Assembly: GCF_027706725.1 (NCBI RefSeq) | Contig: NZ_JAQFWQ010000008.1 | Coordinates: 45,180-109,179 of the forward strand | Length of the DNA stretch: 64,000 bases | Reading direction: 5' to 3' | Source of the DNA: Nocardiopsis endophytica | GTDB taxonomy: Bacteria; Actinomycetota; Actinomycetes; Streptosporangiales; Streptosporangiaceae | Part shown: piece after piece, positions 33,421 through 42,659 of the stretch | How the letters are laid out: each line of letters opens with the position of its first letter | How positions within the stretch are numbered: the first letter of the stretch is position 1 | Notes under the pieces: generated by a model | What the model saw: only the letters and a program-made list of their open reading frames with translations | Told to the model about the DNA's origin: nothing | The model's database searches: none | Made by a program: the position numbers and the translations under genes

Positions 33421-34740
33421 TCAGCGGATGCCGCGCCACCGTACTGCTGCCAGGAGGGCGGCGACGCTCACGAAGGAGACGGCCAACAGGTAGTAGCCGG
33501 GCGACTCCTGACGACCGGTGGCGGCAACGAGCGCGGCCGCGATCGTCGGTGTGAACCCCCCGAAGGCCGCCACGGTGGTGTTGTAGCTGAAGGACAGGCC
33601 GGTGGCCCGCGACCGGACCGGGAAGGCGTCGGCCATCACCGAGGGCAGCGCCCCGAAGTACAGCGCCTTCAGCAGTCCCAGGACGACCATGACGACCACC
33701 AGCACACCGAAGCTGCGGGCCGCGGTCAGCCACAGGAACAGCGGAACGACCGAGGCCCCGATCAGCAGGGCGGCGGGAAGCATGATCCTGACGCGCCCGA
33801 TCATGTCGCCGGCCTGGCCGACGAGCGGCGTGACGAAGGTGAGGATCACCCCGGTGATCACCAGGGCGAGGAACGAGAAGGAGGGGGAGAGCCCCAGCTC
33901 GCTGATGCCGAACGTGGGCAGGTACTGCAGGATGAAGTTCAGCGCGGTCGACACGACGAGCACGCCGCCCGCGATCAGCAGCCCGCCCCACTGGTGGCGG
34001 AACAGCCCACCGAGCTGGGCGGACACCCGCTCGGGGCCGTCCTCGGCATCGGCCATCGCCGGGGAGTCGTCGACATGGCGGCGGATGTAGTAGCCGACCG
34101 GCCCCACGAGCAGGCCGAAGGCGAAGGGGATGCGCCAGCCCCACGCCGTCATGTCCGCCTCCGACAGCAGCGAGGTCAGCCCGGCGGCGAACCCGGCCGC
34201 GAGGAGCGTCGCCATGCCCTGGCTGGCGAACTGGAAGCTGCCCAGGAAGCCGCGCCGCCGACCGTTCTGCTCGACGAGCATCGATGTGGCCGCGCCGAAC
34301 TCGCCACCGGCCGCGAAGCCCTGGGTGAGGCGCGCCACCACGATGCCCAGCGGCGCGAACAGGCCGATGGCGTCGTAGCCGGGCATGACGACGATCATGC
34401 CGGTCCCTATGACCATCAGCCGGATGCTCAGGACGAGGGCCTTCTTACGCCCTCGACGGTCGGCGTAGGAGCCCAGCAGCAACCCGCCCAGTGGACGGAT
34501 CAGATAGGTGACGCCGAACACGCCGAAGGCCTGCACGAGCTGGACACCGGGGTCGGCGTCGGGGAAGAAGGTGCGGCCGATGTAGATGGCGAGCATCGCA
34601 TAGATCGCGATGTCGAACCATTCCAGGGCGTTGCCGATGGTGGCCGCCGCGATCACGCGGACCGGCCGCGTGGCGGGCTTCGGGGCCTTGGAGTCCGGCG
34701 ACGGAGACGGGGACGGGGGAGTCGGGGCGGCGGGCGACAT
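33421..34740 (-). CDS. MHS-family MFS transporter
   Basis: A proton symporter of the metabolite:H+ family (ProP/ShiA/KgtP type), 439 residues with about 12 membrane spans. The signature TIGNALEWFDIAIYAM begins the first span, SYADRRGRKKAL lies in the loop between spans 2 and 3, and RLTQGFAAGGEFGAATSMLV is the span 4-5 motif. It lies 30 bp downstream of the M20 peptidase gene and is likely in one operon with it, under the divergent LysR regulator. It may import the peptidase's substrate or another acid; not determinable here. Confidence 0.88.
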   Translation of the reverse strand: MSPAAPTPPSPSPSPDSKAPKPATRPVRVIAAATIGNALEWFDIAIYAMLAIYIGRTFFPDADPGVQLVQAFGVFGVTYLIRPLGGLLLGSYADRRGRKKALVLSIRLMVIGTGMIVVMPGYDAIGLFAPLGIVVARLTQGFAAGGEFGAATSMLVEQNGRRRGFLGSFQFASQGMATLLAAGFAAGLTSLLSEADMTAWGWRIPFAFGLLVGPVGYYIRRHVDDSPAMADAEDGPERVSAQLGGLFRHQWGGLLIAGGVLVVSTALNFILQYLPTFGISELGLSPSFSFLALVITGVILTFVTPLVGQAGDMIGRVRIMLPAALLIGASVVPLFLWLTAARSFGVLVVVMVVLGLLKALYFGALPSVMADAFPVRSRATGLSFSYNTTVAAFGGFTPTIAAALVAATGRQESPGYYLLAVSFVSVAALLAAVRWRGIR

Positions 34741-34770
34741 GGTTCTCCCAAGGGGGGTGAGGACGGGGGG

Positions 34771-36225
34771 TCAGCGCGGGACGGGTGTATCGGACGAGCC
34801 GGTGCTCCTCGGCCCCGTCGCGGAGGACGCCTGCGGAGGCGGCGGGCCTCCCTCGCCCGCCGCCCCCAGGTCGTGGAACAGTCCCGTGGCCATCTCCAGG
34901 CCCTGGCGGGCAACGCTCACCAGCAGGTGCTCGTCGGGTGCGTGCTGACGGCACCCGGGGTAGGAGTGCGGCATCCAGATCGTGGGCACCTGGAGGATGT
35001 CGGTGAACACGTGGTTGGGCAGGGAGCCGCCGATGTTGGGCAGGACGGTCACCGGCCCGCCGGCACTGCGTTCCAGCGAGGCGACCGCCCAGCGCACCCA
35101 TGGGTGGTCGGGGTCGGTGCGGCTGGCGGGGAACGCCTGGGGGATGTGCACGCCGACCATGGGGTAGCCCTGGTCATCGAGATGGGCGCGCAGGGACCGG
35201 GCCATGCCGTCGAGGTCGGTGCCGACCACGAACCGTAGTTGCAGCACGGCGCGGGCACGGCCGGGGATCGCGTTGACCGGGGCGTCGGCGTCCCCGGCGT
35301 CGAGCGCGAGGACCTCCAGCGCGTTCCACCCGTACAGGCGTTCTGCCGGTGTGAGCCCGGGGTCGGCCCAGCCGGTGTCGATCGCGCCCCCGTCCGGAGA
35401 CGTGGTGAGGTGCACCCGGGACAGCGCGGCGCGGACCGGGTCGGGCAGGCGCTCGGGGAGCAGCGCGGGGCAGGCGATGCGGCCGTGCCCGTCGACCAGC
35501 GTGCCGATGGCGCCGGTGAGGGTGGTGGCGGCGTTGCGCAGCAGCCCGCCCCAGTTGCCCGAATGGTGGTCGGCGGGGCGGAGGTCCGCGTCGAGCTCGA
35601 TGGTGGCCCCGCCGCGCGCGCCGAGGAACAGGGTGGGGGTCGGAGCGGTGAGCCGGGGGCCGTCCGAGGCGATCATCACGTCGGCCCGGAGCTCGTCGCG
35701 GTGGTCGCGGACGAACTCGGCCAGGCCCGGCGAACCGATCTCCTCGCCGGTCTCGAAGAGCATCGTGAGGTTGAACCCCAGGCGCCCCCGTACGGCCAGG
35801 ACCGCCCGGAGCGCGGCGAGGTTGATCAGATGCTGGCCCTTGTTGTCGGCCGTGCCCCGGCCGTACCAGCGGTCCCCGACGGCGGTGAGGGTCCACGGGT
35901 CGCGGCCGTCGCCCCACTGGCCCGCCTGGCCATCGACGACGTCGGCGTGCCCGTAGCACACGACGGTGGGCAGCTCCTCGCCTTCGACGCGGGTGGCGAT
36001 GAGGAACGGGCCGCCGGTGCCGACAGGGTTGGCGGCGAGGGTGACGGCGCACCCCAGCTCTTCGAGGATCGGCCCCAGCGCGTCGCACAGGTATGCCTTC
36101 AGCGCAACGCTCCCTTCGGGGCGCCGGCTCTCCGTGGGGTAGGCGACGAGCCCCGAGAGCTCGGTGAAGAACGCGCCTGAGTCGAGGTACTCCCTGGCCG
36201 CTGCGGTGACGGTGGTGCGATCCAT
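34771..36225 (-). CDS. M20-family metallopeptidase
   Basis: A 484-residue di-zinc peptidase/deacylase. Metal ligands are seen in CYGHADVVDG, GRGTADNKGQ and ETGEEIGSPG (the EE pair includes the catalytic base), with a dimerisation domain in the middle and the final metal His in PHSYPGCRQHAPDEH. The last 30 residues are a Pro/Ser-rich tail. Related enzymes include carboxypeptidases and dipeptidases. It shares an operon with the MHS transporter and is divergent from a LysR gene. Confidence 0.88.
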   Translation of the reverse strand: MDRTTVTAAAREYLDSGAFFTELSGLVAYPTESRRPEGSVALKAYLCDALGPILEELGCAVTLAANPVGTGGPFLIATRVEGEELPTVVCYGHADVVDGQAGQWGDGRDPWTLTAVGDRWYGRGTADNKGQHLINLAALRAVLAVRGRLGFNLTMLFETGEEIGSPGLAEFVRDHRDELRADVMIASDGPRLTAPTPTLFLGARGGATIELDADLRPADHHSGNWGGLLRNAATTLTGAIGTLVDGHGRIACPALLPERLPDPVRAALSRVHLTTSPDGGAIDTGWADPGLTPAERLYGWNALEVLALDAGDADAPVNAIPGRARAVLQLRFVVGTDLDGMARSLRAHLDDQGYPMVGVHIPQAFPASRTDPDHPWVRWAVASLERSAGGPVTVLPNIGGSLPNHVFTDILQVPTIWMPHSYPGCRQHAPDEHLLVSVARQGLEMATGLFHDLGAAGEGGPPPPQASSATGPRSTGSSDTPVPR

Positions 36226-36346
36226 GTTCGTTGCCCCTGGTAGTGCTGCGGGTGTGCCAGGAGACTAACCGCGGGCGTACAGTTGCGACCAATGCCGATT
36301 TTCGGTGCCTGCCTTGCAGTCAACGCAACGATGCCGGTGGTGCACA
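36226..36346. promoter_or_regulatory. Divergent control region with inverted repeat
   Basis: Between the M20 peptidase and LysR genes lies CCGA-TTT-TCGG (36295-36305), an 11-bp interrupted palindrome that is a candidate LysR-type operator. Confidence 0.45.
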
Positions 36347-37270
36347 GTGCCCCTCGTCCCCGCCGCCCTGCGCTACTTCCGTGAGGTCGCCCGGACCGGT
36401 TCGATCGCCGTCGCGGCGGCCGACCACCACATCACGCCCTCCTCCATCAGCCGGCAGATCGCCAAGCTGGAGTCGGAGATCGGACGCCCGCTGTTCCACC
36501 GGCACCCTCGGGGGATGACCCTCACCGAGGCCGGCCGCCGGCTGCTGGCCCACGTCCACCGCAGCGAGCTGGACGCCTCGGCGCTGTTGGCCGACATCCG
36601 CGCCCAGGACCCCGCCGGGTCCAGCAGGATCGCCGTGGCCTGCACCGAGGGCTTCGCGCACTCCGTGGTGCCGCAGGCGATGTCCCGACTGAGGCGGATC
36701 CACCCCGCGATCACCTTCCGCCTCGACGTCGTCGGCCGCGAGGAGGCGACCCGCCGCGTGGCCGAGGGGGACGCCGACGTGGCCGCCACCTTCGCCATCG
36801 GGCGGCAGGAGGACGTGTCCGTCGACCACTCCGCCGTGGTGCCCACCTACGCCGCGGTGAGGGAGGACCACCCCCTGGCCTCCCGGTCCCGGGTCGGATT
36901 CGCCGAACTGTGCGGCCACCCGCTCGCCCTGTCGTCCGAGGGCGCCAGCCAGCGCGAGCTGTTCGACATCGCCGCCCGCATCGAAAGGGTGGAGGCCACC
37001 ATCGCCCTGGAGTGCGACCGGTTGGCCCCGGTCTATGAGTTCGTCCGCTCCGGTGGAGGAGCGGCCCTGGTCAGCGGTCTGGGCATCGCCAGCGGCCCGG
37101 ACAGCGGCCTGGTCCACGTCCCTCTGGCCCACCCCGTCTTCGACCAGCGCCGCGCCCAGATCCAGACGATGATCGGCCGCCGCAGGAGTCCTGCGGTGGC
37201 CGACTTCATCAACCTCCTGGTCTCCCGGCTCCCCCCGGTCGAGGACCAGCCTCCCGGGGCAGGGTCCTGA
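36347..37270 (+). CDS. LysR-family transcription regulator
   Basis: A 307-residue regulator with an N-terminal winged HTH (ALRYFREVARTGSIAVAAAD, then PSSISRQIAKLESEIGRPLF) and a periplasmic-binding-like effector domain from about 90. The GTG at 36347 gives the family-standard N-terminus; the frame is open to 36305 but the added residues are not family-like. It is divergent from the M20 peptidase/MHS transporter operon, which it probably controls. Confidence 0.88.
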   Translation: MPLVPAALRYFREVARTGSIAVAAADHHITPSSISRQIAKLESEIGRPLFHRHPRGMTLTEAGRRLLAHVHRSELDASALLADIRAQDPAGSSRIAVACTEGFAHSVVPQAMSRLRRIHPAITFRLDVVGREEATRRVAEGDADVAATFAIGRQEDVSVDHSAVVPTYAAVREDHPLASRSRVGFAELCGHPLALSSEGASQRELFDIAARIERVEATIALECDRLAPVYEFVRSGGGAALVSGLGIASGPDSGLVHVPLAHPVFDQRRAQIQTMIGRRRSPAVADFINLLVSRLPPVEDQPPGAGS

Positions 37271-37428
37271 CGGCGGCGGTGAAGTCGAGCGGGCTCACTC
37301 CCCCGGGCGCGGCGAAGCCGGCCAGCGCCTCGTACCGGTCCGGGTCGGGCCGCATGGGGATGGAGGCGATCATGGTGCCCCGGCCGGTAAACCGCCTGGC
37401 CCCCGCCGCCCCCGACGGGCGGCCGTGA

Positions 37429-37866
37429 TCACCGCGCGCCGGAGTCGGGAGGCGGCGACGCCGCCCCGTAGGTGAGGGCGAACAGCGCCACGGGGATCAC
37501 CGCGGTGATGCCCAGGACCGCCACCAGCAGGTTGGCCTCGGCCGCCGAAGCGTGTTCCGCGAAATGCGACCAGTACTGCAGGTGGATCAGGAAGTGCGCC
37601 ACCGCCCATACCGAGTAAGCGGCCAGGGCGGTGCGCACGAACGCCCGGTTCATGGTCACCGCGGCACCGCCGAGGAACACGGCCACCGCCAGATTCTTGG
37701 CCCCGAAGTCCAGCAGCAGGTGCGGGTTGTACGCCATGCCCATGTTCACCCACCTCAAGCCGAAGAACGCTTCGGGCCAGAGGAAGATGACGCCGCCCAG
37801 TACGGCGGACACTCCGGTGAGGAACAGCAGTCCGCCTTGCACCACCCTCGCTCGTGCGCCGCTCAT
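37429..37866 (-). CDS. Four-span membrane protein
   Basis: A 145-residue protein with four hydrophobic segments (about 8-30, 49-67, 76-93 and 109-132) and an aromatic loop FLIHLQYWSHFAEH. GGGAAGG lies before the ATG at 37866. It resembles the many small integral membrane proteins of actinomycetes without assigned function. Downstream (37273-37428, minus) a short frame ending in VRTLPREAG could be a gene remnant. Confidence 0.7.
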   Translation of the reverse strand: MSGARARVVQGGLLFLTGVSAVLGGVIFLWPEAFFGLRWVNMGMAYNPHLLLDFGAKNLAVAVFLGGAAVTMNRAFVRTALAAYSVWAVAHFLIHLQYWSHFAEHASAAEANLLVAVLGITAVIPVALFALTYGAASPPPDSGAR

Positions 37867-38110
37867 CGCGCACCTTCCCCGGCGAGCGACCGGCCGGGCG
37901 TCACGGTTCCGCCTGTCAGCGGGATCGACTCCATGTCCCATCCATGTCCCATCCGTCCATACGCGACCGCCCGTCCGAGCGGCCGTGGCTCGTCCTGTAC
38001 GCCGGATACGACTGCAGGACGCGTCCGAATGTGACAACACGGCGGGGACGTGGCGCTCGTGCGGACGGCGGTCGATCAGGCCGAGCCCTCTGACCGGGAT
38101 GGTCCCAGGC

Positions 38111-38839
38111 TCAATCGGCCGAGGCCTCCGGCGCGCGGCCGTGTCCGGATTCGGCCGTGGACGCGGACCGTCGTAGCGCTCTCGGGCGCCTGCGGATGAG
38201 GACCTCGGCGATGACCAGGTTGATGATCCAGCCGAGCCATTGGCCGATCGGGATGCTCGCGTCGATGAGCGCCTCCATCGAGCCGCCGTAGACGCTGTCG
38301 CGGAGCGGAAGCTGCGCCAGGAGCAGCAGCGGCACCACCACACGCGATGTCACTGCGAGGAAGGTCAGCGCGTAGTTGCGGGTCATCCATGCCGCGTGGG
38401 CCGCGAAGTCGCGCCGCCGGGCCGCCGCGAGCGCGAGCCCGCCCGTCACCAGCCACCCGACGCTCGGAATGAGCAGCCCGACCCGGGTGACGGGGTCGTC
38501 CGCCAGGAGGGCCACGGGGATCCCCGACACCCCCGACGGGAGGACTCCGGCGAACAGGTACCAGCGCCCGATGGCCCGGTGCAGCCCCCGCCGGGCCCGA
38601 ATCGCGGGCGCGAACTGCAGCGGCCCGAGGACGAGCGCGATCAGCGCGGTGAAGATGTGCACACGCAGCAGCACGGCGTGCACGGTGTTGCGGGGGTCCG
38701 TCCGCCCCGCGTCGAGGTCCAGCGCGAGATAGGGAAGGACCAGGGCGATGCCCGCCCCCACCGCGACGAGGAACAGCAGGCCGATCCGCCACGCCGTCCG
38801 GCGGGAGGTGCGGCGGGACGCGCGGCCGGTGGCCGTCAT
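38111..38839 (-). CDS. DUF2306-type membrane protein
   Basis: A 242-residue membrane protein with about seven spans. The region HIFTALIALVLGPLQFAPAI with RARRGLHRAIGRWYL matches the DUF2306 signature (His residues, possibly for heme or metal). AHAAWMTRNYALTF follows. The ATG overlaps the stop of the upstream membrane protein gene (ATGA), so the two are coupled. Function unknown. Confidence 0.78.
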   Translation of the reverse strand: MTATGRASRRTSRRTAWRIGLLFLVAVGAGIALVLPYLALDLDAGRTDPRNTVHAVLLRVHIFTALIALVLGPLQFAPAIRARRGLHRAIGRWYLFAGVLPSGVSGIPVALLADDPVTRVGLLIPSVGWLVTGGLALAAARRRDFAAHAAWMTRNYALTFLAVTSRVVVPLLLLAQLPLRDSVYGGSMEALIDASIPIGQWLGWIINLVIAEVLIRRRPRALRRSASTAESGHGRAPEASAD

Positions 38840-39273
38840 CGCCGTGGTTCCGGGGCGGGGACCCCGGTCCGGTAGTTGCCGACCACCGCGACGACGCCGG
38901 CCACCAGTGCCATGGCTTCGCCGACCACCTGGACCGCTTGGGCGGCGGCGATCCCCGCACCCGAGCCCCCGAGGAGGTTGTCGAGTCCGGCGGGCGTGGC
39001 CGCGAAGCCCAGGGTGAAGACCGCTCCGAACAGCGCCCCCACGGCCGGGGCCCAGCGCCAGCGCGCGAGCGCGATGAACAGCGCGGCGATCAGCAGAAAG
39101 ACGATCTCGGACCGGGAGCTGGAATCGGTGTTCCCACCGCCCGGCGGCAATGCGACCGGGAATTCGGCCCCCGACAGCCACAACGCGGCGATGCCCGCGG
39201 CGCACAGGAGCAGCCCGCCGCTCGTCGCCCATCGGGCGCGGCGCCGGACCGCTCGGTTTCCTGTCTCATCCAT
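38836..39273 (-). CDS. Four-span membrane protein
   Basis: A 145-residue protein starting MDETGNRAVRRRARW with four hydrophobic segments and a Gly-rich loop. Translationally coupled to the DUF2306 gene. No family recognised. The start at 39273 lacks a strong ribosome site but is the only one that gives a protein-like N-terminus. Confidence 0.68.
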   Translation of the reverse strand: MDETGNRAVRRRARWATSGGLLLCAAGIAALWLSGAEFPVALPPGGGNTDSSSRSEIVFLLIAALFIALARWRWAPAVGALFGAVFTLGFAATPAGLDNLLGGSGAGIAAAQAVQVVGEAMALVAGVVAVVGNYRTGVPAPEPRR

Positions 39274-39568
39274 GGGGTCCAGAGTCGTCGCCCCCCGCCT
39301 CGCGGGCGTCGACCAGAAGGAGTATCCACGGGTACGGGATCCTGCGTACACACGCGCGACGCCATGGACACCGTGCGCACATCCGGTCGCGGGCGGCCTC
39401 GACCGGCACGCCTGTGAAGGACCGCGTACCCCCCGGGGCGGGAAGGCCCGGAGCATTGCCCGCGCATCGCCCGCCGTCGTCGAGGGCCGTTTTCCCTCTT
39501 GATTCCAACCCCTGGGTTGCACTCCATGTGACGGGTCCTCCGATCCCGAAGGCGCCGACGGGGCCGGG
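39274..39568. other. Intergenic region without a supported gene
   Basis: A 295-bp stretch between two minus-strand genes. No gene, tRNA or clear terminator is seen. It must include the promoter of the 39273 gene. Confidence 0.5.
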
Positions 39569-40108
39569 TCACGGGTGGGGGCAGCGGGCCTTGTCCAGGT
39601 CGGCCAGTACGGCCTGCACCGTCTCCTCCGGCGTCTGGTCGGAGGTGTCGATCCACAGGCCCAGGGCCGGGGTGTCCTCGCGCAGGATCCGGTCCAGGTC
39701 TTCGACGGTCCAGGCGCCGTAGCCCGACTTCGGCCGCTCCCGCTCCCGCCGGGCGACGACCTGCGCCGAAGGGGCCAGGACCACGACGTACAAGGGACGG
39801 GTCCGCACGAGCGCCGCGTACTCGGCCAGCTCTCCGCCGAGGACGACGTCCTGAACCACCGCCGTCCAGCCGTCCGACGCGTACTCGTCGGCGACCGCCG
39901 CGGACGCCCGGTAGCGCAGCCGGAGCTGGGACAGCGCCTCCGGGGTCCCGTGCGGCGACGGGTCCTCGCGGCCGGACACCATCATGCGGCGGAACACGTC
40001 CCCCGGGATGTACGCGGCCTTCGGCAGCCGTTCGGCCAGCATCCGCGCGACGGTGGACTTTCCCGATGCCATGACCCCGGTGATGAGGATGACGGAGGAA
40101 CGGGTCAC
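39569..40108 (-). CDS. AAA-family P-loop kinase-like protein
   Basis: A 179-residue P-loop protein with Walker A GVMASGKST near 11-19, a lid-like region with REDPSPHGTPEAL, and VVVLAPSAQVVARRERERPK, which resembles the small-molecule kinase family that includes chloramphenicol and gluconate kinase-like ATPases. GTG at 40108 has GAGGAAGGAC upstream; the frame is open far beyond it, but the added sequence is Arg/Pro-rich shadow. Substrate unknown. Confidence 0.8.
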   Translation of the reverse strand: MTRSSVILITGVMASGKSTVARMLAERLPKAAYIPGDVFRRMMVSGREDPSPHGTPEALSQLRLRYRASAAVADEYASDGWTAVVQDVVLGGELAEYAALVRTRPLYVVVLAPSAQVVARRERERPKSGYGAWTVEDLDRILREDTPALGLWIDTSDQTPEETVQAVLADLDKARCPHP

Positions 40109-40342
40109 GCGTGTCCTTCCTCGGAGGGGCCCGGAGGGGACCATCTGCGACGGTCGGCGGCTCTCCGGCCATGCCACGGCCCGGCCAGCGTACCTGCGTG
40201 CGGCAGGTCCGGCGGGACGGAGGTGCGCGCTGGGCCCGAGGCGTCCCCGCGCCTGGGCACCGGTGGGATGCAGGGGGCGTCGGCCCTGGTCGCAGGGGTC
40301 GCCGCGGGGAGGCGGGGCCTGCCCGGGTGACACACTGAGCGG

Positions 40343-41224
40343 ATGAACGTTCGGCAGCTCGAGTACTTCCTCGCCGTCGTCGACCACGGCGGCGTCAACC
40401 GGGCCGCGGACGCGCTCCATGTCGCCCAGCCCTCGCTGTCGCAGGCGATCCGGGCCCTCGAACGCCATCTGGGCTGCGACCTGTTCCACCGGGTCGGCCG
40501 CGGGCTCGTGCTGACCGACGCCGGGCGCGCCCTGGTCGGGCCCGCCCGGGACGTGCTCCGCAGCCTCGAGGCCGCGCGGGCGGGCGTGGCGTCGGTGGGC
40601 GGCCTGCAGACGGGCCGGGTCGAGATCGCGGCGATGCCCTCGCAGGCCGTCGAGCCGCTGAGCAGCCTGATCGCCGACTTCACCCGGGAGCACCCCCGCA
40701 TCTCGGTGTTCATCCGCGCGGCGTTCACCCCCCAGGAGACCGTCGAGCTGGTGCGCAACGGGAGCGCCGAGCTGGGCCTGCTCGGGACGCCGGACGCGTC
40801 GCTGCCCCCGGACGTCCGGCTGAGCACGATCGCGCGGCAGCGGTTCGTGCTCATCGCCCCGGCGGACGGACCGTTCGCCGAAGGGGTCCCGGTCCGGCGC
40901 GAGCGGCTCGAGGGCCACCGGGTCGTCGTCGGGCAGCGCGGCACGGGGATGCGCCGGCTGGTCGAGGACATCCGGGCGGCCGGGGTCGGGCTGACCGAGG
41001 TCGTGGAGACCGAGCACCGCGAGGTGATCCTGCCGCTCGTCCTGAGCGGGGTGGGGGTCGCCGTCCTCGCCGAGTCCTGGGCCGCCCTGGCCCGCCAGGC
41101 CGGGCTGCTCGTCCTGGACCTCGAACCGCCCGCCCACCTCCGGGTCGCGCTGGCCCGGCGGGAGGGGCCCATCACCCCCGCAGCGGCCGCGTTCCTGGAG
41201 GGCGCGGCACCGGAACTCCTATAG
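40343..41224 (+). CDS. LysR-family transcription regulator
   Basis: A 293-residue regulator with HTH MNVRQLEYFLAVVDHGGVNR plus LHVAQPSLSQAIRALERHLG and an effector domain from about 88 to the end. It lies upstream of and co-directional with the glycerate kinase gene. A T-N11-A inverted repeat overlaps its stop codon, so it may control the kinase and transporter genes. The ATG has no good Shine-Dalgarno. Confidence 0.88.
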   Translation: MNVRQLEYFLAVVDHGGVNRAADALHVAQPSLSQAIRALERHLGCDLFHRVGRGLVLTDAGRALVGPARDVLRSLEAARAGVASVGGLQTGRVEIAAMPSQAVEPLSSLIADFTREHPRISVFIRAAFTPQETVELVRNGSAELGLLGTPDASLPPDVRLSTIARQRFVLIAPADGPFAEGVPVRRERLEGHRVVVGQRGTGMRRLVEDIRAAGVGLTEVVETEHREVILPLVLSGVGVAVLAESWAALARQAGLLVLDLEPPAHLRVALARREGPITPAAAAFLEGAAPELL

Positions 41225-41236
41225 GCGTTCCCTATA
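41220..41236. promoter_or_regulatory. Inverted repeat of LysR type (T-N11-A)
   Basis: TATAGG-CGTTC-CCTATA overlaps the LysR stop codon and lies about 210 bp before the glycerate kinase start. It contains a T (41222) and an A (41234) separated by 11 bases. Confidence 0.55.
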
Positions 41237-41448
41237 CATATGGCCCGGATTACGTCTTGGACGCCATAGCGAAAGTGTTGCTTCAATTCGCTGCATACAG
41301 AACCGCCGAATACCGGTGAACGCGGGTGACGGCACCGTCACGGAAATGAACCGCACCGCCCGCACCGCCCTCGGCAGGGCATTCACCGAAGCGGCCGCGA
41401 AGACGCCGCGGAATTCGGACCCGGACTGCTCGATTCGAGGGAACGGCT

Positions 41449-42606
41449 ATGGCAGCAGCGAGACGTGTGGTGGTCGCGCCGGACAAGTTCAAGGGGTCGC
41501 TCACGGCCGACGGGGCCGGGGACGCGCTCCGGCTCGGCCTGCTCGACGGCGCCCCGGGGCTGGACGTGCTCGTGCGGCCGCTCGCGGACGGCGGTGAGGG
41601 CAGCGTCGCCGCCTGCCTCCGCGCAGGGTTCGCCGCGAGGACGGTGCGCGTGCGGGGGCCGCTGGGCGATCCGGTCGATGCGCGGTTCGCCCTGGGCGGC
41701 GACACCGCCGTGGTGGAGGCCGCCCAGGCCTGCGGCCTGCAGCTGCTCGGCGGTGACCTGGCGCCTCTGACCGCGTCGAGCGCAGGGCTGGGCGACATGG
41801 TCCGGCACGCGCTCGACTCAGGCGCGCGCCGGATCGTGCTTGCCGCGGGCGGCAGCGCGACCCTGGACGGCGGGGCCGGCATGCTCTCCGCGCTCGGCTG
41901 CGAGCTGACCGACGCGGCCGGGACGCGGCTGCCCGCCGGTGCGGCGGCCCTGCGCTCCGTGGCGCACCTGGACACGACGGGCATCGATCCCCGGCTCCGC
42001 CGCGTGGAGCTGGTGCTCGCCGCGGACGTGGACGCGCCACTGACCGGCCCCACCGGGGCGGTCGCGGTGTTCGGCGCGCAGAAGGGGGCGGGTCCGGCAG
42101 AAGCGGCCCTGCTGGAGGAGGCGCTGGGCGCCCTGGCCTCGGTCGCGCCCGCCCCGGGCGCGGGGCCGGACCCCGCGTCGCTCCCCGGAGCCGGGGCGGC
42201 CGGAGGCATCGGGTTCGGCGCGTACCTGCTCGGCGCCCGCCACGTGTCGGGGGCGGCCTACTTCGCGGAGCTGGCCGGACTGCCCGGCGACCTCGCGGGC
42301 GCGTCCCTCGTCATCACCGGTGAGGGGAGCCTCGACGCCCAGACCCTGGCCGGGAAGCTGCCCGCGGTCGTCGCCGCCCATGCCCGCTCCGCCGGGGTGC
42401 CCGTGGTCGCCGCGGTGGGGCGCTGCCTGCTCGGCTCCGCCGAGTGGCGCGGCGCCGGGTTCGCGGCGGTGCACGCGCTCATCGACCGCGACCCGCGGTG
42501 CGCCGACGACCCCGGGGCCAGCGCACACGCCCTCCGGCTCCTCGGGCGCGAGCTGGCCGCGCACGCGACCGCCCGGGAGCGGTGCCGGTCCGCCGGCCGC
42601 GCCTGA
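41449..42606 (+). CDS. glxK: Glycerate kinase (GarK/GlxK family)
   Basis: A 385-residue glycerate 2-kinase-type enzyme that phosphorylates glycerate for entry into glycolysis. The family start VVVAPDKFKGSLTA, RPLADGGEGS, GGSATLDGGAGML and ITGEGSLDAQTL are all present. A 2-hydroxycarboxylate transporter gene follows 53 bp later, so the pair probably serves uptake and use of glycerate or related acids. The ATG at 41449 has GGGAACGG upstream. Confidence 0.9.
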   Translation: MAAARRVVVAPDKFKGSLTADGAGDALRLGLLDGAPGLDVLVRPLADGGEGSVAACLRAGFAARTVRVRGPLGDPVDARFALGGDTAVVEAAQACGLQLLGGDLAPLTASSAGLGDMVRHALDSGARRIVLAAGGSATLDGGAGMLSALGCELTDAAGTRLPAGAAALRSVAHLDTTGIDPRLRRVELVLAADVDAPLTGPTGAVAVFGAQKGAGPAEAALLEEALGALASVAPAPGAGPDPASLPGAGAAGGIGFGAYLLGARHVSGAAYFAELAGLPGDLAGASLVITGEGSLDAQTLAGKLPAVVAAHARSAGVPVVAAVGRCLLGSAEWRGAGFAAVHALIDRDPRCADDPGASAHALRLLGRELAAHATARERCRSAGRA

Positions 42607-42659
42607 AGAAAATCCCCCCGAACCCGCCCGAGCGGCGGAATTCCCGAAAGGTGTCCTCA

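Noticed and set aside
33415..35238. A 607-codon plus-strand frame over the MHS transporter and peptidase
   Set aside because: It is a shadow of two well-supported minus-strand genes, with composition (Gly/Asp/His/Arg) typical of antisense frames.
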